Shown here one piece after another: positions 33,901 to 44,774 of a stretch of DNA of 64,000 bases. The notes under the pieces are model-generated. The model did no database searches, was not told the origin of the DNA, and saw only the letters and a list, made by a program, of their open reading frames with translations. The stretch's first letter is position 1. Every line of letters begins with the position of its first letter. The DNA is from Anaeramoeba flamelloides (Eukaryota; Metamonada; Anaeramoebidae). Location: the NCBI GenBank assembly GCA_027625915.1, contig JANTQA010000047.1, positions 1,178,001-1,242,000 on the forward strand. Reading direction: 5' to 3'. The translations under genes and the position numbers were made by a program.

Positions 33901-35040
33901 TTTTTTTTAATTAAAACAAAACTCACATTCTAGTTTCAAAATTTTGATTTTCCTGAGATCTTTAAATATTGCATTTCGCTCTCTTAAAAACTTTTTATAA
34001 AACACCTCAACCCAATTTATCTTGGAACTAACAATTTTTAATATTGTGTTGATAGTAACACAAGACCTTAAAAAATTTTATCAAAAAAAACAAACTCAAA
34101 TATTTGGTTTAGGTTATTTGCTAATGAAGATTGTATTCAATTCAAAATCCAAAAGAGATAAAATATTTTCCAAATAGAGATCTTGTGAACTTCAATCCAT
34201 CCAAAAACAAACAAGGAAAAGAAAAAAAAAGAAACAAAAAAAAAAAACCAAAGTAACCAAAAGGAATAAAGAGTAACTCACAATTCAATTCTCCAATAAC
34301 CATTATGATTTATTTGACAATTGAACAATAAATGTAACTCAATGGACAAAATCCATAGACAAGTGATCTTTTAAAAGTTAGAGTTATTTATTGGAGAATG
34401 TATGAAACTGATCATCATTTTTTTTATAGGCTAGAAAATCTCTGTATTATTAAATCCCTAAATTTTTTTAATAAAGAGTTTTATGTTTAGAGGTATTTAT
34501 CTCAAAAGTTCATCTTTTTTTTGGAATATTCATTAAAAAAAGAAAAATAAAACAAATAAAAAAAATTATTTTTGATCTCAAATTCAAAACTATTTGCTAT
34601 TTAACCTGACTTTAAAATTTAAATCTGATTGGAGATAAAAATATTAAGAAGAGTTGCAAAATATCAAACATTAGACTTCATAATTTGTTTTTCTTATATT
34701 TCAATTTAGGAAGAAACTTTATAATTATAAAAGTATATACTTTGAAATAAAATTTTTGATTTAATAATAATCCCTTTGAGTTGGATTAGAACTTTGGAAA
34801 TTTTTTTTTGAGATTTTTTAATACTCTATTAAATAAAAAAAAGTTGTTAAATTGAAAAATTTTTGGAAAGATTTACTACTTGATATCTCTGGTTGGAATT
34901 ATGTGGATGATTGATTTGATCTTAAAAATATTCAGATGTTTTGATATCTTTGGTTTGGGTACAGCATATTTTCGAAATACTTTTGGAAGGATTGTTTTTA
35001 AATTGTATATCATTTTTTTCCCACTTTTTAATTAAAAAAA
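33901..35040. other. AT-rich interior of the large inverted repeat
   Basis: No supported gene. There are A-rich and T-rich tracts, and no match to other parts of the window was noticed. Confidence 0.3.
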
Positions 35041-35050
35041 TAATTTAAAT

Positions 35051-35095
35051 TCATTTCTACTTTAGTAGAAATGATAGGCTATCTTTAGATGGCCT
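35051..35095 (+). repeat. Double hairpin, copy 2
   Basis: CATTTCTAC-TTTA-GTAGAAATG followed by GGCTATC-TTTA-GATGGCC. A C/T difference in the second stem leaves a G-T pair, so pairing is kept. Followed by a second G-poor tract. Confidence 0.8.
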
Positions 35096-35480
35096 GATGA
35101 AAATGCCAATCAAATTATCAAATATACAAACAATAACTACAAAAACAAAAAAAAAAACAAACATATATATATATCAAATATATTTAACACCACAATAATA
35201 CAATACAATCTACTAAAAATATAATAACCAAAATACATAAATAACAATTAATAAACAACATCAACAACAACATATAATCATTAAAATACAAACAACTAAC
35301 AATCAAAATAAAATTAAACACATAATAACAAAAATAAATCATATACAAAAACCTTAAAATACTATATCAATACAAACGATTACATAAGCCATATTCAAAA
35401 ATGTGTACAAAAAAATACATATCAATACAAGAATAATATCTATATACAGTTATAAAACACCAAAACCAGAGACAAAAAAC
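35096..35480 (+). other. G-depleted tract following double hairpin 2
   Basis: Nearly 400 bases of A/C/T sequence with very few G (for example AACACCACAATAATACAATA). It contains a short TATATATATA run and overlaps the inner part of the right arm of the inverted repeat. Confidence 0.65.
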
Positions 35481-36271
35481 CTAAGCCATTAATAATAATC
35501 AAATATTTGATAAAAATTTGTTCTTATTGATAAAAGTTCGAAGACTAAAAAATAGAAAAAAAAAAAAAATTGCCACTAATTTTTGGAAAAATATCAAAAA
35601 TAAGTAATGTCTATTCAACAATCTATAGTTCAATCTTTTTTTAATTCTATTTTGATAATGTGTAAAATCATACTAAGATATATTTTCGAAATGATCTTTT
35701 GATTTTTTGTTTTTCATTTGATCATAACTTTTTGTTTTTCCGATCAAATTTTCTTTTTTTTTTTTTTTCTTTTTTTAAAAATTTAAAAAAAGCAAATTGA
35801 ATGAAAAAAAAAAAAAAAACCTTTTTATTTTTATTTTTCTTTTTTGTTTATCTCATCTCTATAATTGAAGTGTACGACTTTTCTTACAGTTTTTCCCCAA
35901 AAGACCACCAAAGACCATCAAAATTGTTTAGAATCAAAAGAATATTTGGTTGATTTCTTATCACATCTCTTCTGAACTTTGTTAAATTTTAGACAAATAT
36001 AATAACAAAGTAAAAATGAAAAAAATGAAGAATTCGAAAAAATAATGAAATGAAAAATTTGACTCTATTATTTTTTCAAAATTAAAAATTTTGCAAAATA
36101 ATTTTAATTCAAAAAAAAATATTTAGAATCGATTAATAAAACCTCAAAATACAAGAAATAAAGTATGATATGTTAAAAAACATATTATTGTCGTACATTT
36201 TGTATAATTGAATTAATATTAAGAAATAATAATTGAAATAAAAAATACCCTATATTATTGGAAATAGCTTA
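35375..36271. repeat. Right arm of the 5.6-kb inverted repeat
   Basis: Inverted match to 30708-31625, ending in CCCTATATTATTGGAAATAG. The arms differ by scattered substitutions and small gaps, so the element is not recent. Confidence 0.75.
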
Positions 36272-36544
36272 TATAAAATACAAAAAACAAATACAAAAAA
36301 ATACTACAATAAATACATTCGGAAATAAAACACAAACAAAACATAAAAAATCAGAAAAATAACAACATATACAACAGAACCTATCATAAAAAAATATCAA
36401 ACAAAAACTCATAATCACACAAAACAAACCGGCACAAGAAAACCACGAAATCAAATCTGTTGAACTAACAATTAATATAATTTAAAATTGATGAAATAAC
36501 AACAATAATCGAATAACACTAAACCAATCAAACATTATCAACTA
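36272..36544 (+). other. G-poor tract adjoining the right arm
   Basis: A/C-rich sequence with few G, like the tracts after the double hairpins, but without an adjoining hairpin. It may be the remainder of another family E copy cut by the inverted repeat. Confidence 0.5.
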
Positions 36545-36738
36545 CAGTCAGTTTCACTTTTAAGGCACAAACTTTCAACGAAATTTAAGGCACAATAAAA
36601 AATCAAATGTGTGCACAAAATTTGGAATTTTTTTTTACAAATAATTTTACTAGAATTTGAATTTTGTGCCTTAAATTGTGATTTTTATTGTGCCTTAAAT
36701 TTCGTTGATAGTTTGTGCCTAAAAAGTGAAACTGATTG
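36545..36738. mobile_element. Foldback with CAGTCAGTTTCAC ends, copy 1
   Basis: TA-flanked palindromic element of about 194 bp: CAGTCAGTTTCACTTTTAAGG at left and its mirror at right, with arms repeating AAATTTAAGGCACAA. The TA flanks suggest mobilisation by a Tc1/mariner-type transposase. Other copies lie at 39331-39526 and 60267-60464. Confidence 0.75.
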
Positions 36739-37316
36739 TAATTATATATGGATACCAAACAACATGAAAATCAATAACCATTCTCTATCAACCATATAAA
36801 AAAAAAACCAGATCTAACTCAACAAATTACCTCAACCAAAAAATAGAAACGAGAATCTAAACAAAAAACACAATAAAATGAAATACTTCATAAAATCATA
36901 ACTTTATCAAATTGATAATACAATATAGTTTATCTTATTTTTATTCAAAAGTTGAAAATGTGTCTAAATTATTGATATTTGGTCACGATCACTCATAAAT
37001 ACACACACAACGTAATATGAATATAAAAAACAATTAATTGATTATAATTTAACGAATGAAAATACAATAAATTATACATAATTTCGATACATATTCAATT
37101 AATATATAATTATCTCATCACCCATTCCATTTTACAGAACAAAATATCAATTGAATTCAAGTACCATAAAAAGTTTCAAATTTTAGAAAAAAATTTACAA
37201 TATTCTAATCAACTAATATATCTAATAAAATACTAAAGGAACTACTTTAATTTGTGTTTATACCCCCATAACAAATTACATCGAAACTTTGAGTAAATAA
37301 AGTGGAAATGATTAAA
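36739..37316. other. AT-rich region with an inverted family E fragment
   Basis: CCAGATCTAACTCAACAAATTAC at about 36811-36833 is the reverse orientation of the ATCTGTTTC...GATCTGG segment of family E. The remainder shows no gene. Confidence 0.4.
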
Positions 37317-37365
37317 TTTCATTATTACTTTTGTAGAAATGATAGCCCATCTTTAGATGACCTGG
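37317..37365 (+). repeat. Double hairpin, copy 3 (worn)
   Basis: The first stem is GAAATGATTAAATTTCATTATTACTTTTGTAGAAATG-like and is partly lost. The second, GCCCATC-TTTA-GATGACC, is recognisable with mismatches. It is followed by a G-poor tract as in the other copies. Confidence 0.6.
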
Positions 37366-37770
37366 AATATATTCTTATTATAATTAAAAATATAACCATT
37401 ATTAACAACATAAATAACAACACTAAAAATACATGTAAATACAACCTCACAACAAAAAACTACATAAATCAACTCAAGCAACAAACAACCAAAATAACAA
37501 CACATTATGAAAAAAAAAATAAATTCCAATAAAAAAAAATCACAATAACACAAACAAAAATACTAAAAATAACAACCAAATACACAAAAAAAAATCAACA
37601 ATACACACAAAATAAACATCAATAATATCAAACAAAAAAACAAATCAAATTAAAAAATATCAAAACAAAGACAAAAAATATAAATATCACATAAATACAC
37701 ATATAAAAATTTTAAAATAACTCAACGACAGTCTATAAATTACAGAAAAAGATATAAAACAAACAATTTA
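37366..37770 (+). other. G-depleted tract following double hairpin 3
   Basis: About 400 bases rich in A and C (AACAACATAAATAACAACAC), with G nearly absent until about 37730. No gene is credible here. Confidence 0.65.
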
Positions 37771-37959
37771 AATAAAAAGTCAACTTTTTTTACTTAACAA
37801 TTAAACCAACATAAATATAATACTACTTAACAAGATATCTATCTAATATATTTATATATGAAATAAGATAAAAAAATTTCGACACAAGATAAATTAGTTG
37901 AAATAATAACAATACTACAACTTTTACCTTTAATTTGAAAATAATTTTGATATAATAAA

Positions 37960-38325
37960 ATCTGAAAATTAATTTTTTTGATTATTGTTTTAGTTTCATT
38001 TCTATTATCTTACATTTGATTTATCTGTCTAATTAGTTCTGGTAATTTTTTTTTGATTTAACGATAAAAGATTAATATTAAATTTAAAGAAGGAACAATC
38101 TACATACAATTATTCGATAATTTCATAACATTTGATCGATCAAAAATTGTTGTTGGAGGAATTACAACAAATTTACCAATATAATTATTTGTTCAAACTT
38201 GTACCTTTCATCATTTTCTTCATTTTGGATAGCCAATTTTTTTTTCGATAATTTACAGTTTTTTTCAGTATTACTTTCTCATAATTATCAACTCTTATCA
38301 AGAAGTCTATTTTTTGGGTATTCAT
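37960..38325. repeat. Family E repeat, partial copy E3
   Basis: Shares the AACATTTGATCGATCAA, GGAATTACAACAAATTTACC and TCTTATCAAGAAGTCTATTTT landmarks with the longer copies at 31880-32050 and 40490-40700. It stops abruptly where the LINE sequence at 38330 begins, so the LINE interrupts or truncates it. Confidence 0.6.
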
Positions 38326-38329
38326 CTAT

Positions 38330-39225
38330 ACCATTCAATTATTATAAATATTTATAGAAGAAATAAAAATATTGCAGATTTCAAAGAATTTTTATATAAA
38401 TTAACAACTAAATATCAATTTCATGACGTTATAATTGGTGGAGATTTCAACCTAAACAAGTAAAAAATTAACCAAATTTATTAACTGTAGATTTTACATT
38501 AGTAAAAACAATAAAAACAGTCATAAAAATAACAATTTAGATTTTTTAATAACAAATAATAAAAAAAAACTTTATAAAAAAATCTAAAACAACATATAAT
38601 GATTTAAGTGATCATAACATGATAAGAAATAAATTTTTTATTAGCTCAAAATGGGAAATTAAAAAATTATATTTTGTATAAAGTCCTCAGATATTTCAAA
38701 AAAAATTTATGTTATTTTTTGAAAATAAAAAAGTTAATAAAATTAATTACAAAAAATTTAAAAAAATTTTTTTACGAAAAGAAAGAATTGTATATAATAT
38801 CAATAAAAAAAATGAAGAACTTTTCAATCTCATTCAAAAATTATTTTTAGATAAAAAATTAATAACACAGATTAAAAATATTAATACAAAAAAATGGTAT
38901 AAATTAATTAAACAAATATAATTTTGAATTTGAAAGTAATTGAAATATTGAAAATTAATAAACAAAATACAAAAATCTCAATTTGAAAAATATGATAAAT
39001 AACAAAAATTTAGAAAATAAATATTTTGAATATTGTAAAGAAATAAGTAAAAAACCCGAAATTAAAATCATTAAATTAATAAAAGAATTTTATTTTGAAA
39101 AATTAAACACATTAAAAATTTTAGAAATAAAAGAAATTTTCTCTATCGAAAAAATATATGAATTAATAAAATACCAAAAAAACAAATTGGTTAAAGATTT
39201 TGATAAAATTAAATTCTATAAATTA
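38330..39225 (+). mobile_element. LINE copy C: endonuclease and linker region
   Basis: Shows the N-terminal endonuclease part absent from the other copies: DVIIGGDFNLNK (about 38424-38462), the APE-type GDFN motif, and SDHNMIR (about 38606-38630), the SDH motif. Then LFENKKVNKINYKKFKKIFL and a linker ending KNKLVKDFDKIKFYKL, matching the linker of copy A (KNKSVKEFDKIFQYKL). Frameshifts and stops break the frame (38460-38600, 38920, 38980). It is cut off by a CAGTCAGTTTC foldback inserted at a TA in the linker. Confidence 0.7.
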
Positions 39226-39330
39226 CAGTCAGTTTCAAATTTAAGGCACAAACTTTCAAGGAAATTTAAGGTACAAAGAAAACTCAAATTAAAGCACAAA
39301 ATTTAGAATTTTTTTATATACAAATTGATA
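39226..39330. mobile_element. Left half of a CAGTCAGTTTC foldback
   Basis: The left arm only (CAGTCAGTTTCAAATTTAAGG, AAATTTAAGGTACAA). A complete copy follows directly at a TA. This suggests a second element inserted in the loop of the first, with the first's right arm since lost. Confidence 0.6.
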
Positions 39331-39526
39331 CAGTCAGTTTCACTTTTAAGGCACAAACTTTTAACAAAATTTAAGGCACAAAAAAATCTCAAATTAAGGC
39401 ACAAAATTTGGAATTTTATTTTTTACAATTATTTTTACTCGAATATGTATTTTGTGCCTTAATTTGATATTTTCTTTATGACTTAAATTTCGTTCAAAGT
39501 TTGTGTCTTAAAAGTGGAACTGACTG
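39331..39526. mobile_element. Foldback with CAGTCAGTTTCAC ends, copy 2
   Basis: Complete TA-flanked 196-bp palindrome with the same arms as the elements at 36545-36738 and 60267-60464. Confidence 0.75.
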
Positions 39527-40835
39527 TATAAAAAAAAATAATTTTTACCTACTTAGATCTCACCGAATAAATATTTGTGAGATTTACCAACTACCAAGCC
39601 CTCTTTTTAACATACCAAACATCAAATTTTCAATTGTCAACCTAATAGTTAAAATTAAGTGACACAATATTCTGATTTTTAATTTTTTTTTCTTTTCACT
39701 CAGAAATTATTTTTATTATTAATACAAAATTTATAAACCATGATAGGGAATTTATTTAGTATGATTGAATATATTGAGTAATTTATTCCATTTTTTAGAA
39801 TTTATTGTGTTAATTTTATAAATTAATCTACTGTAGTAAAAATAAAGCCTGCAAAAAAATTTAATGCATGTTTCTAAATAAAATATCTTTTTTTTTTTTT
39901 GTTCTTGAAGACCTATACATTAACCAAATAGAGAAACTGATAATAAACCCTAAAAACGGTATTTGTTTCTTAACGTTCTATCATTTAAAAGGAAATTCTA
40001 AAAAGGAAGGATCAATTGGCAAAATTTATCTCGAAAAAATAAAGTAAATTTTTGAGTTAAAATTTTTTATCATCCTGCAAAAAAAAAAAAAATTTCAAAA
40101 ATAAATGTGATTATTATGAAAAATTTGCAACTATTTGAATAATTATCTTATTAACAATCAAATTCAATAGTATTGATAATTTGAGAGGTGTGCCCTTTTA
40201 TTTGAAAAGGATTATATATATATATAATCCTTTTTGGACACAATTTAATACAGTTACAAGAATAAAAATTTTATATTTTACATTCCATTTGGAAATAAAT
40301 ATGATTATTCACAATTATATGAAAATTCATTATTTGTCTATATTGTTTTGTTTTCATTTCCCTTTTTACCATTGAAGTAATCTGTTTCATCAGATCTGGA
40401 ATTTTTTTTTATTTTTATTTAAGCATAGAAGATTAATTTTTAGTTTGTAGAATAGAAAAATTCACATATTCGATGGATTCGATGATATCTTTATATTTAC
40501 TCAATCAAAAATTGTTGGTAGTTTTTCAATAAATTTGCGAATTGAATTTATTTTCCTCATTTCTTGTTTTCCTAACTCCTTCATATCCTCCTTTCATCAT
40601 TTTGGACACAAAAATTTTTCTTCTTTCAAAAATTTATCGTTTTTTTCAAAAATTTACTTTTTCTCTGAATTATCCAAACTCTAATCAAGAAGTTTATTTT
40701 TTTTAGATCATTTCTAAATTATTATAAGCCAGTTGATTAATTCAAAAAAATATTTGTGTTGGGATCTGTTTTAACATTTGAGAGAGAATGTAAATTTTTA
40801 CTCTTTGATTTTAATTGTAAACATATATATTAAAC

Positions 40836-40880
40836 TCATTTCTACATTTGTAGAAATGAAAGGCCATCTTTAGATGGCCT
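40836..40880 (+). repeat. Double hairpin, copy 4
   Basis: CATTTCTAC-ATTT-GTAGAAATG and AAGGCCATC-TTTA-GATGGCCTT. This is the best preserved copy; the second stem has nine pairs. A G-poor tract follows. Confidence 0.85.
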
Positions 40881-41225
40881 TCAAAACATCAATACACATA
40901 TAATATACACAACACAATTGATAAATAAAACAATCCAACAAACAAATCAACATACATTCTTTCTTACTAATAAAAATAACTACAAATAAATACAAATCCA
41001 AAACAAATAAACAATAAACAACAACACTCAACACAATTCAAACCTACAATCACAAAAATAACAACAATACATACACACACAAACAAAAAAACATACCACA
41101 CAAACATTCTCAAACTAACAAAATCAACTTTTAATACAAAACAATAACTAACAACACATACATAAAAATAAAGAATCTATAACTCAACATAAAACACAAT
41201 CAAATACAACCAAACAACAACAAAT
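40881..41225 (+). other. G-depleted tract following double hairpin 4
   Basis: About 345 bases of A/C/T sequence (ACACATATAATATACACAAC and similar) with almost no G. The same arrangement is seen in three other places. Confidence 0.7.
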
Positions 41226-41931
41226 TAATACTAAACTGTCAAAATAAACAGTACTATAATGACAATATTACAAAATTGTATTAAATAATTTTGAAATAAT
41301 CTCATTAAATTCTGAAGAAAAGTTTTATATTAAGTTTTACTCAAAGTCAGATATTCAACTATTTGGATCAAAATTTCATTATTCGTGCATTTTTTTTCTT
41401 GAAAAATGATCACAAAAAATTTTATCTAGGTAAACTCGATCAACCATATTAAGAAACATAAAAATGAACCTGAAAAATAACTACGATTTCTGAGCTTGAA
41501 AAATGAAGATGCTATCAAACATTCTTGATAAACAACTCTAACTTTAAAATAACGTGTGTATATGATTTTTGTTCATCAAGTTGCTTGAATTTTCAATTGT
41601 AACCCACAAATCAGAACAATTCTTGCAAAGAAATTCTGACTTTCTCTTTTTATTTTTTTTAGTTTTGATTCCCTCGGTTATTTTATTTGGTACAGATTTT
41701 TTTTCGGATTTTTGGTATCTTTGGTCTACTTGGGTTCTTTTTGTTTTTTTCTCCAAGTGAGTTCTCATTAGGTTCTATAATTCTTTTTTTTTTAATTGAA
41801 TTGAAATTCTCATTCGGATCTTTGGTGGTTATTATTTAGTCTATTTTAGTCTTTATGAAAGAATCTTCCATGCATAACATACTCGAAACACTTTTGTTCA
41901 TTTTTATGTTTTTTCGAGATAATTTTTGTTT

Positions 41932-42100
41932 TACTGGTATTTGAATTCTAAATGGGAAAGAATTTTCACTTCCTTTTCCATATTTTTTTTTTATAAATAT
42001 AGTTCTTAAAGAAAGAGGTTCTCGATCTATGTTCTCTTAAAAAAGAGAAATTAAAAATGAAGTGAAAAAAAATCCCATTTATTATTCAAATACCAGTATA
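41932..42100. mobile_element. MITE with TACTGGTATTTG ends
   Basis: TACTGGTATTTGAATTCTAAA at left and TTATTATTCAAATACCAGTA at right are inverted repeats, with TTTTCACTTC / GAAGTGAAAA further in. The corresponding site in the other long family E copy (about 33190) is uninterrupted. A TA is probably duplicated at the site. Confidence 0.7.
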
Positions 42101-42720
42101 TATTGTTTTGTTTCTCTCGAAAAACTGAATTGTTCCATTCAATACAAATTGGGTTGGAGTAGCCTTGATAATATTTTGATGGAATAATACATTCATTGAT
42201 CATTGATTCACATAAAAAAAAATTTGCAAAAATTTGTATCAGTTTTTTTTATTTTTTAATAAAAGCGATTTAATTATAGTCTTCACAGCAGTTGGTTGAG
42301 AAAAAATGATCTTTTTATTTTTTTAGGAAAAAAACGATTTGAGATGATTTTAATACAACACCAAATACTTTTACCCTTGTGTTTATTCAAAATTTGACTT
42401 TGTTTGGAAATAATAATGAACTTGTAAACAATAATTCTAAATTTTTACTAATTTATGAGATTTTAACCTTTCAGGTTACTTGTCTTATATTAAATTACTT
42501 TAGGTAAATTTAATAGAGATTTAGAATTTTTTTTTGCCAATTACTTAGATTTGAAATCAAAGTGAAAAACTTCTAATTATAGTAATAAAATCTCGATAAA
42601 TAACATTCATTAAATTTAGTTATTGTTTTTATAGAAATGAAAAATTTTTCCTTTTTTTTCGTTTTCTTGAAAGTTGCTTTTTTTCAACTTTTAGCAAAAA
42701 TACAAAAAATAAAAAAAAAT

Positions 42721-42826
42721 ATGTACAAGAAAGCAAAACCTTGTTGTGTTTGTGGAAGACCTACAAAATATAGTTTGAAAAATAAACCTGAAAAGCTTTT
42801 TTTGGATTTGCATGAAAAAACAGTTT
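42721..42826 (+). CDS. Possible short exon with a CxxC zinc-binding motif
   Basis: The frame MYKKAKPCCVCGRPTKYSL continues to LDLHEKT and then reaches GTTTGATTCG, which could be a GTTTG donor or simply Val and a TGA stop. CCVCGRP resembles half of a zinc ribbon. No second half was found, the upstream 27 codons are hydrophobic low-complexity, and the gene may equally be a chance frame. Confidence 0.3.
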
Positions 42827-42829
42827 GAT

Positions 42830-43755
42830 TCGAAAAAAATAGTCAATATATGATTTATTCTTAACAAAAGATTTTCTATCTTTTTTTGTATCATTCTTTT
42901 TAATCCTGAATCTGCTTTTTGAGTTTACATACTTTGATTTTGGTTGGATTTGAATTTTTTTTAAGTTGTCCCAAATTATCATTCTACAAGTTTTTATCAG
43001 AGTCAAAAAAAATCAAAGAAAAGAATAACAACTATTTTTTTTTAAAAAGTAATTATTGATAAAACAAATTGAGTTCTTATAGAGTCAAGTTGGATCAACA
43101 GAAGTGAAAGAGAAAAATATTCACTGCTTTTAAATAATTTTTTCGTATTTCAAAATGAGAATAAATATTATTTATGAGAAAATAATTTAATCCAAAATTA
43201 ATAAAAAAATTCTCTTCAGACAAAGATCTTTTTTTTTAAAAAAAATTTTTAAAAGTCACTTTTTTTGACAGAATTGTAAAATTTTATTAAAACAAGAACT
43301 TAAATTTCGAACATTGAAAACCCAGTCTATTTTCAATTTTGAGCATATTTCTAGATAAGGATTCCTTATTTAGTTTTTGGTTAAAAAAAAAAATTAATAG
43401 AGACTAGTCCCTTAATAAGAAAAAAAAAAAAAAAAATATTTTTAAAAAGTAAATATTTTGCTGATCAACTTTCAACTACACCACTGATTATTTTCACTTA
43501 TTCTCCATTTATTAATTAAAAAAATACAAACTTTTAAAATTCATTTTTGGAAAAAAAAAAAGGAAATTCAAAAAAAGTCAGAGAAAAAAGAATAAAAAAT
43601 AATTTTTTTTAAATATTATTATTTTTAAAAAATTAAAATTTTAATCTGCTAATTGATTATTATAATGGAACATGCATATAATATAAAATTATCATTAATA
43701 TATAGGTATAAATATGATAATTAAATTATTTTTGATTATTAATAATGATAAAAAT
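42830..43755. other. AT-rich region without supported genes
   Basis: No coding frame with sensible composition, no RNA gene and no repeat noticed. Confidence 0.35.
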
Positions 43756-43760
43756 AAATG

Positions 43761-44375
43761 TTAAAAAACAACTGGTTCATAAGAAATAAATAAAAATATT
43801 GGATCATCGTATTTGGCTACATTGATAAAATTTTGCTTTTCAAGAAAAGTAACCAAACCACGTTGCAAATTTTTGACAGAAATAGATTTTTTACATTTTC
43901 TGTATATCTGGAAGATTCTTTTACTGATTACCAGTTTTCTAATTTGATTACCATTTTCGTCAATTGCATTAAACCCCCTTAAACATTTTGGCCAACCTTC
44001 AAGAATTGTATTATCATAATCATAAAAGGCTGTGAGTCTCGCATTCCACCTGGGGGCAGGTTTTTGATTTAAAAAATTTTCCATAAATTCCATGGTTATT
44101 TTGGAATCGCCACATATTTCACGCAATGTTAATGCATGCTTTTTACTTTTATTCCTCCTTAATCTTTTTTGTTGTTGGTACATTTTTGTATTTTTCAAAC
44201 CAAAATTTTTAACTACATTTGGACAGGAAACGCTTTTTAATTCAAGCGTTCTCCTTTTTCTTTCATTTTGCAATTCTAAAGAGTTTCCCAATGCTGACCT
44301 TGAACGCAATAATTGGTTATTATTGGTTTTTCTTTTTTTATTTAATTTTGATAAAACCTGTGTTCCTAATGCCAA
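43761..44375 (-). CDS. Uncharacterised basic protein, probable 3' exon
   Basis: Open for 204 codons with good protein composition. The N-terminal 90 residues are basic (SKLNKKRKTNNNQLLRSRSA, then RKRRTLELKS and QKRLRRNKSKKH). The C-terminal half is folded-looking (MENFLNQKPAPRWNARLTAF, then ILEGWPKCLRGFNAIDENG, then FQIYRKCKKSISVKNLQRG). I recognise no family. There is no ATG at the 5' end: an in-frame TAG stands directly before TTGGCATTAGG, so the frame is likely an exon entered at an AG near 44360-44376, with the first exon upstream. The basic stretch could be a nuclear localisation signal. Stop TAA at 43761-43763. Confidence 0.6.
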   Translation of the reverse strand: MALGTQVLSKLNKKRKTNNNQLLRSRSALGNSLELQNERKRRTLELKSVSCPNVVKNFGLKNTKMYQQQKRLRRNKSKKHALTLREICGDSKITMEFMENFLNQKPAPRWNARLTAFYDYDNTILEGWPKCLRGFNAIDENGNQIRKLVISKRIFQIYRKCKKSISVKNLQRGLVTFLEKQNFINVAKYDDPIFLFISYEPVVF

Positions 44376-44770
44376 CTATTCATAATTGTTTTTATTTTTA
44401 TTTTATAAGGTAAAATTAATGTATAAAATAATTAAATAAATTAACAAATACATATGATAATTATTAAAAAAAATGCCTCATGTACCAATTCAAAAAAAAA
44501 AATAAAATGTTCTTTTTGATCTTCTATTAAAGATCATATAAAATTCCAATAGAAATTAATAAGATTTTTCACAAAACATTTTCACTATTTTGATAACATT
44601 AAAATAACACATTTTAACTTTTCAACTACTTGATTTATCATAAAAAAGGTAATTATCAAAACAATTACACATTAAAAATCAAAAATAAAAAAAAATAAAT
44701 CTGTAAAAAAATGATTTCTATTTGGAAATTTTGAAAAATATTTTTTTACTTTTTTCTTTTTATTTTTTTA
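44376..44770. other. AT-rich upstream flank
   Basis: It may hold the first exon of the minus-strand gene (an ATG-led frame MIFNRRSKRTFYFFF on the minus strand near 44545), without firm splice evidence. Confidence 0.25.
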
Positions 44771-44774
44771 TTAT

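Larger units (their letters stand above)
39890..42540. repeat. Family E repeat, copy E2
   Basis: The most complete copy. The first part (39900-40170) matches 46650-46930 and 55640-55930 (TTTCTTAA...TTCTATCATT, GGATCAA). The rest matches 31690-33560 including the double hairpin and G-poor tract. It carries a TACTGGTATTTG MITE at 41932-42100 that the other long copy lacks. Minus-strand frame 41544-41768 ends with RKSEFLCKNCSDLW and is Lys-rich upstream, suggesting that the ancestral protein was read from this strand. Confidence 0.65.

Noticed and set aside
35051-35100. Hammerhead ribozyme suggested by CCTGATGA after a double hairpin
   Set aside because: The CTGATGA is present in only one of four copies, and the GAAA core and third helix are missing.
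36269-37553. Cys/Phe-rich hydrophobic minus-strand frames
   Set aside because: They arise from G-poor plus-strand tracts (hence C-poor, G/T-rich minus strand) and are not conserved between copies.
8940-39225. LTR retroelement or Polinton as source of the RT fragments
   Set aside because: The endonuclease GDFN/SDH motifs, FADD with the LINE-type thumb, the A tail and the absence of LTRs or integrase point to a LINE.
40190-40235. TATATA palindrome AAAAGGATTATATATATATA as a regulatory site
   Set aside because: A simple palindrome around a TA repeat inside a family E copy; nothing ties it to a gene.
32194-40880. CRISPR-like array from the repeated double hairpins
   Set aside because: Copies are kilobases apart with no regular spacer length, and the sequence is eukaryotic.
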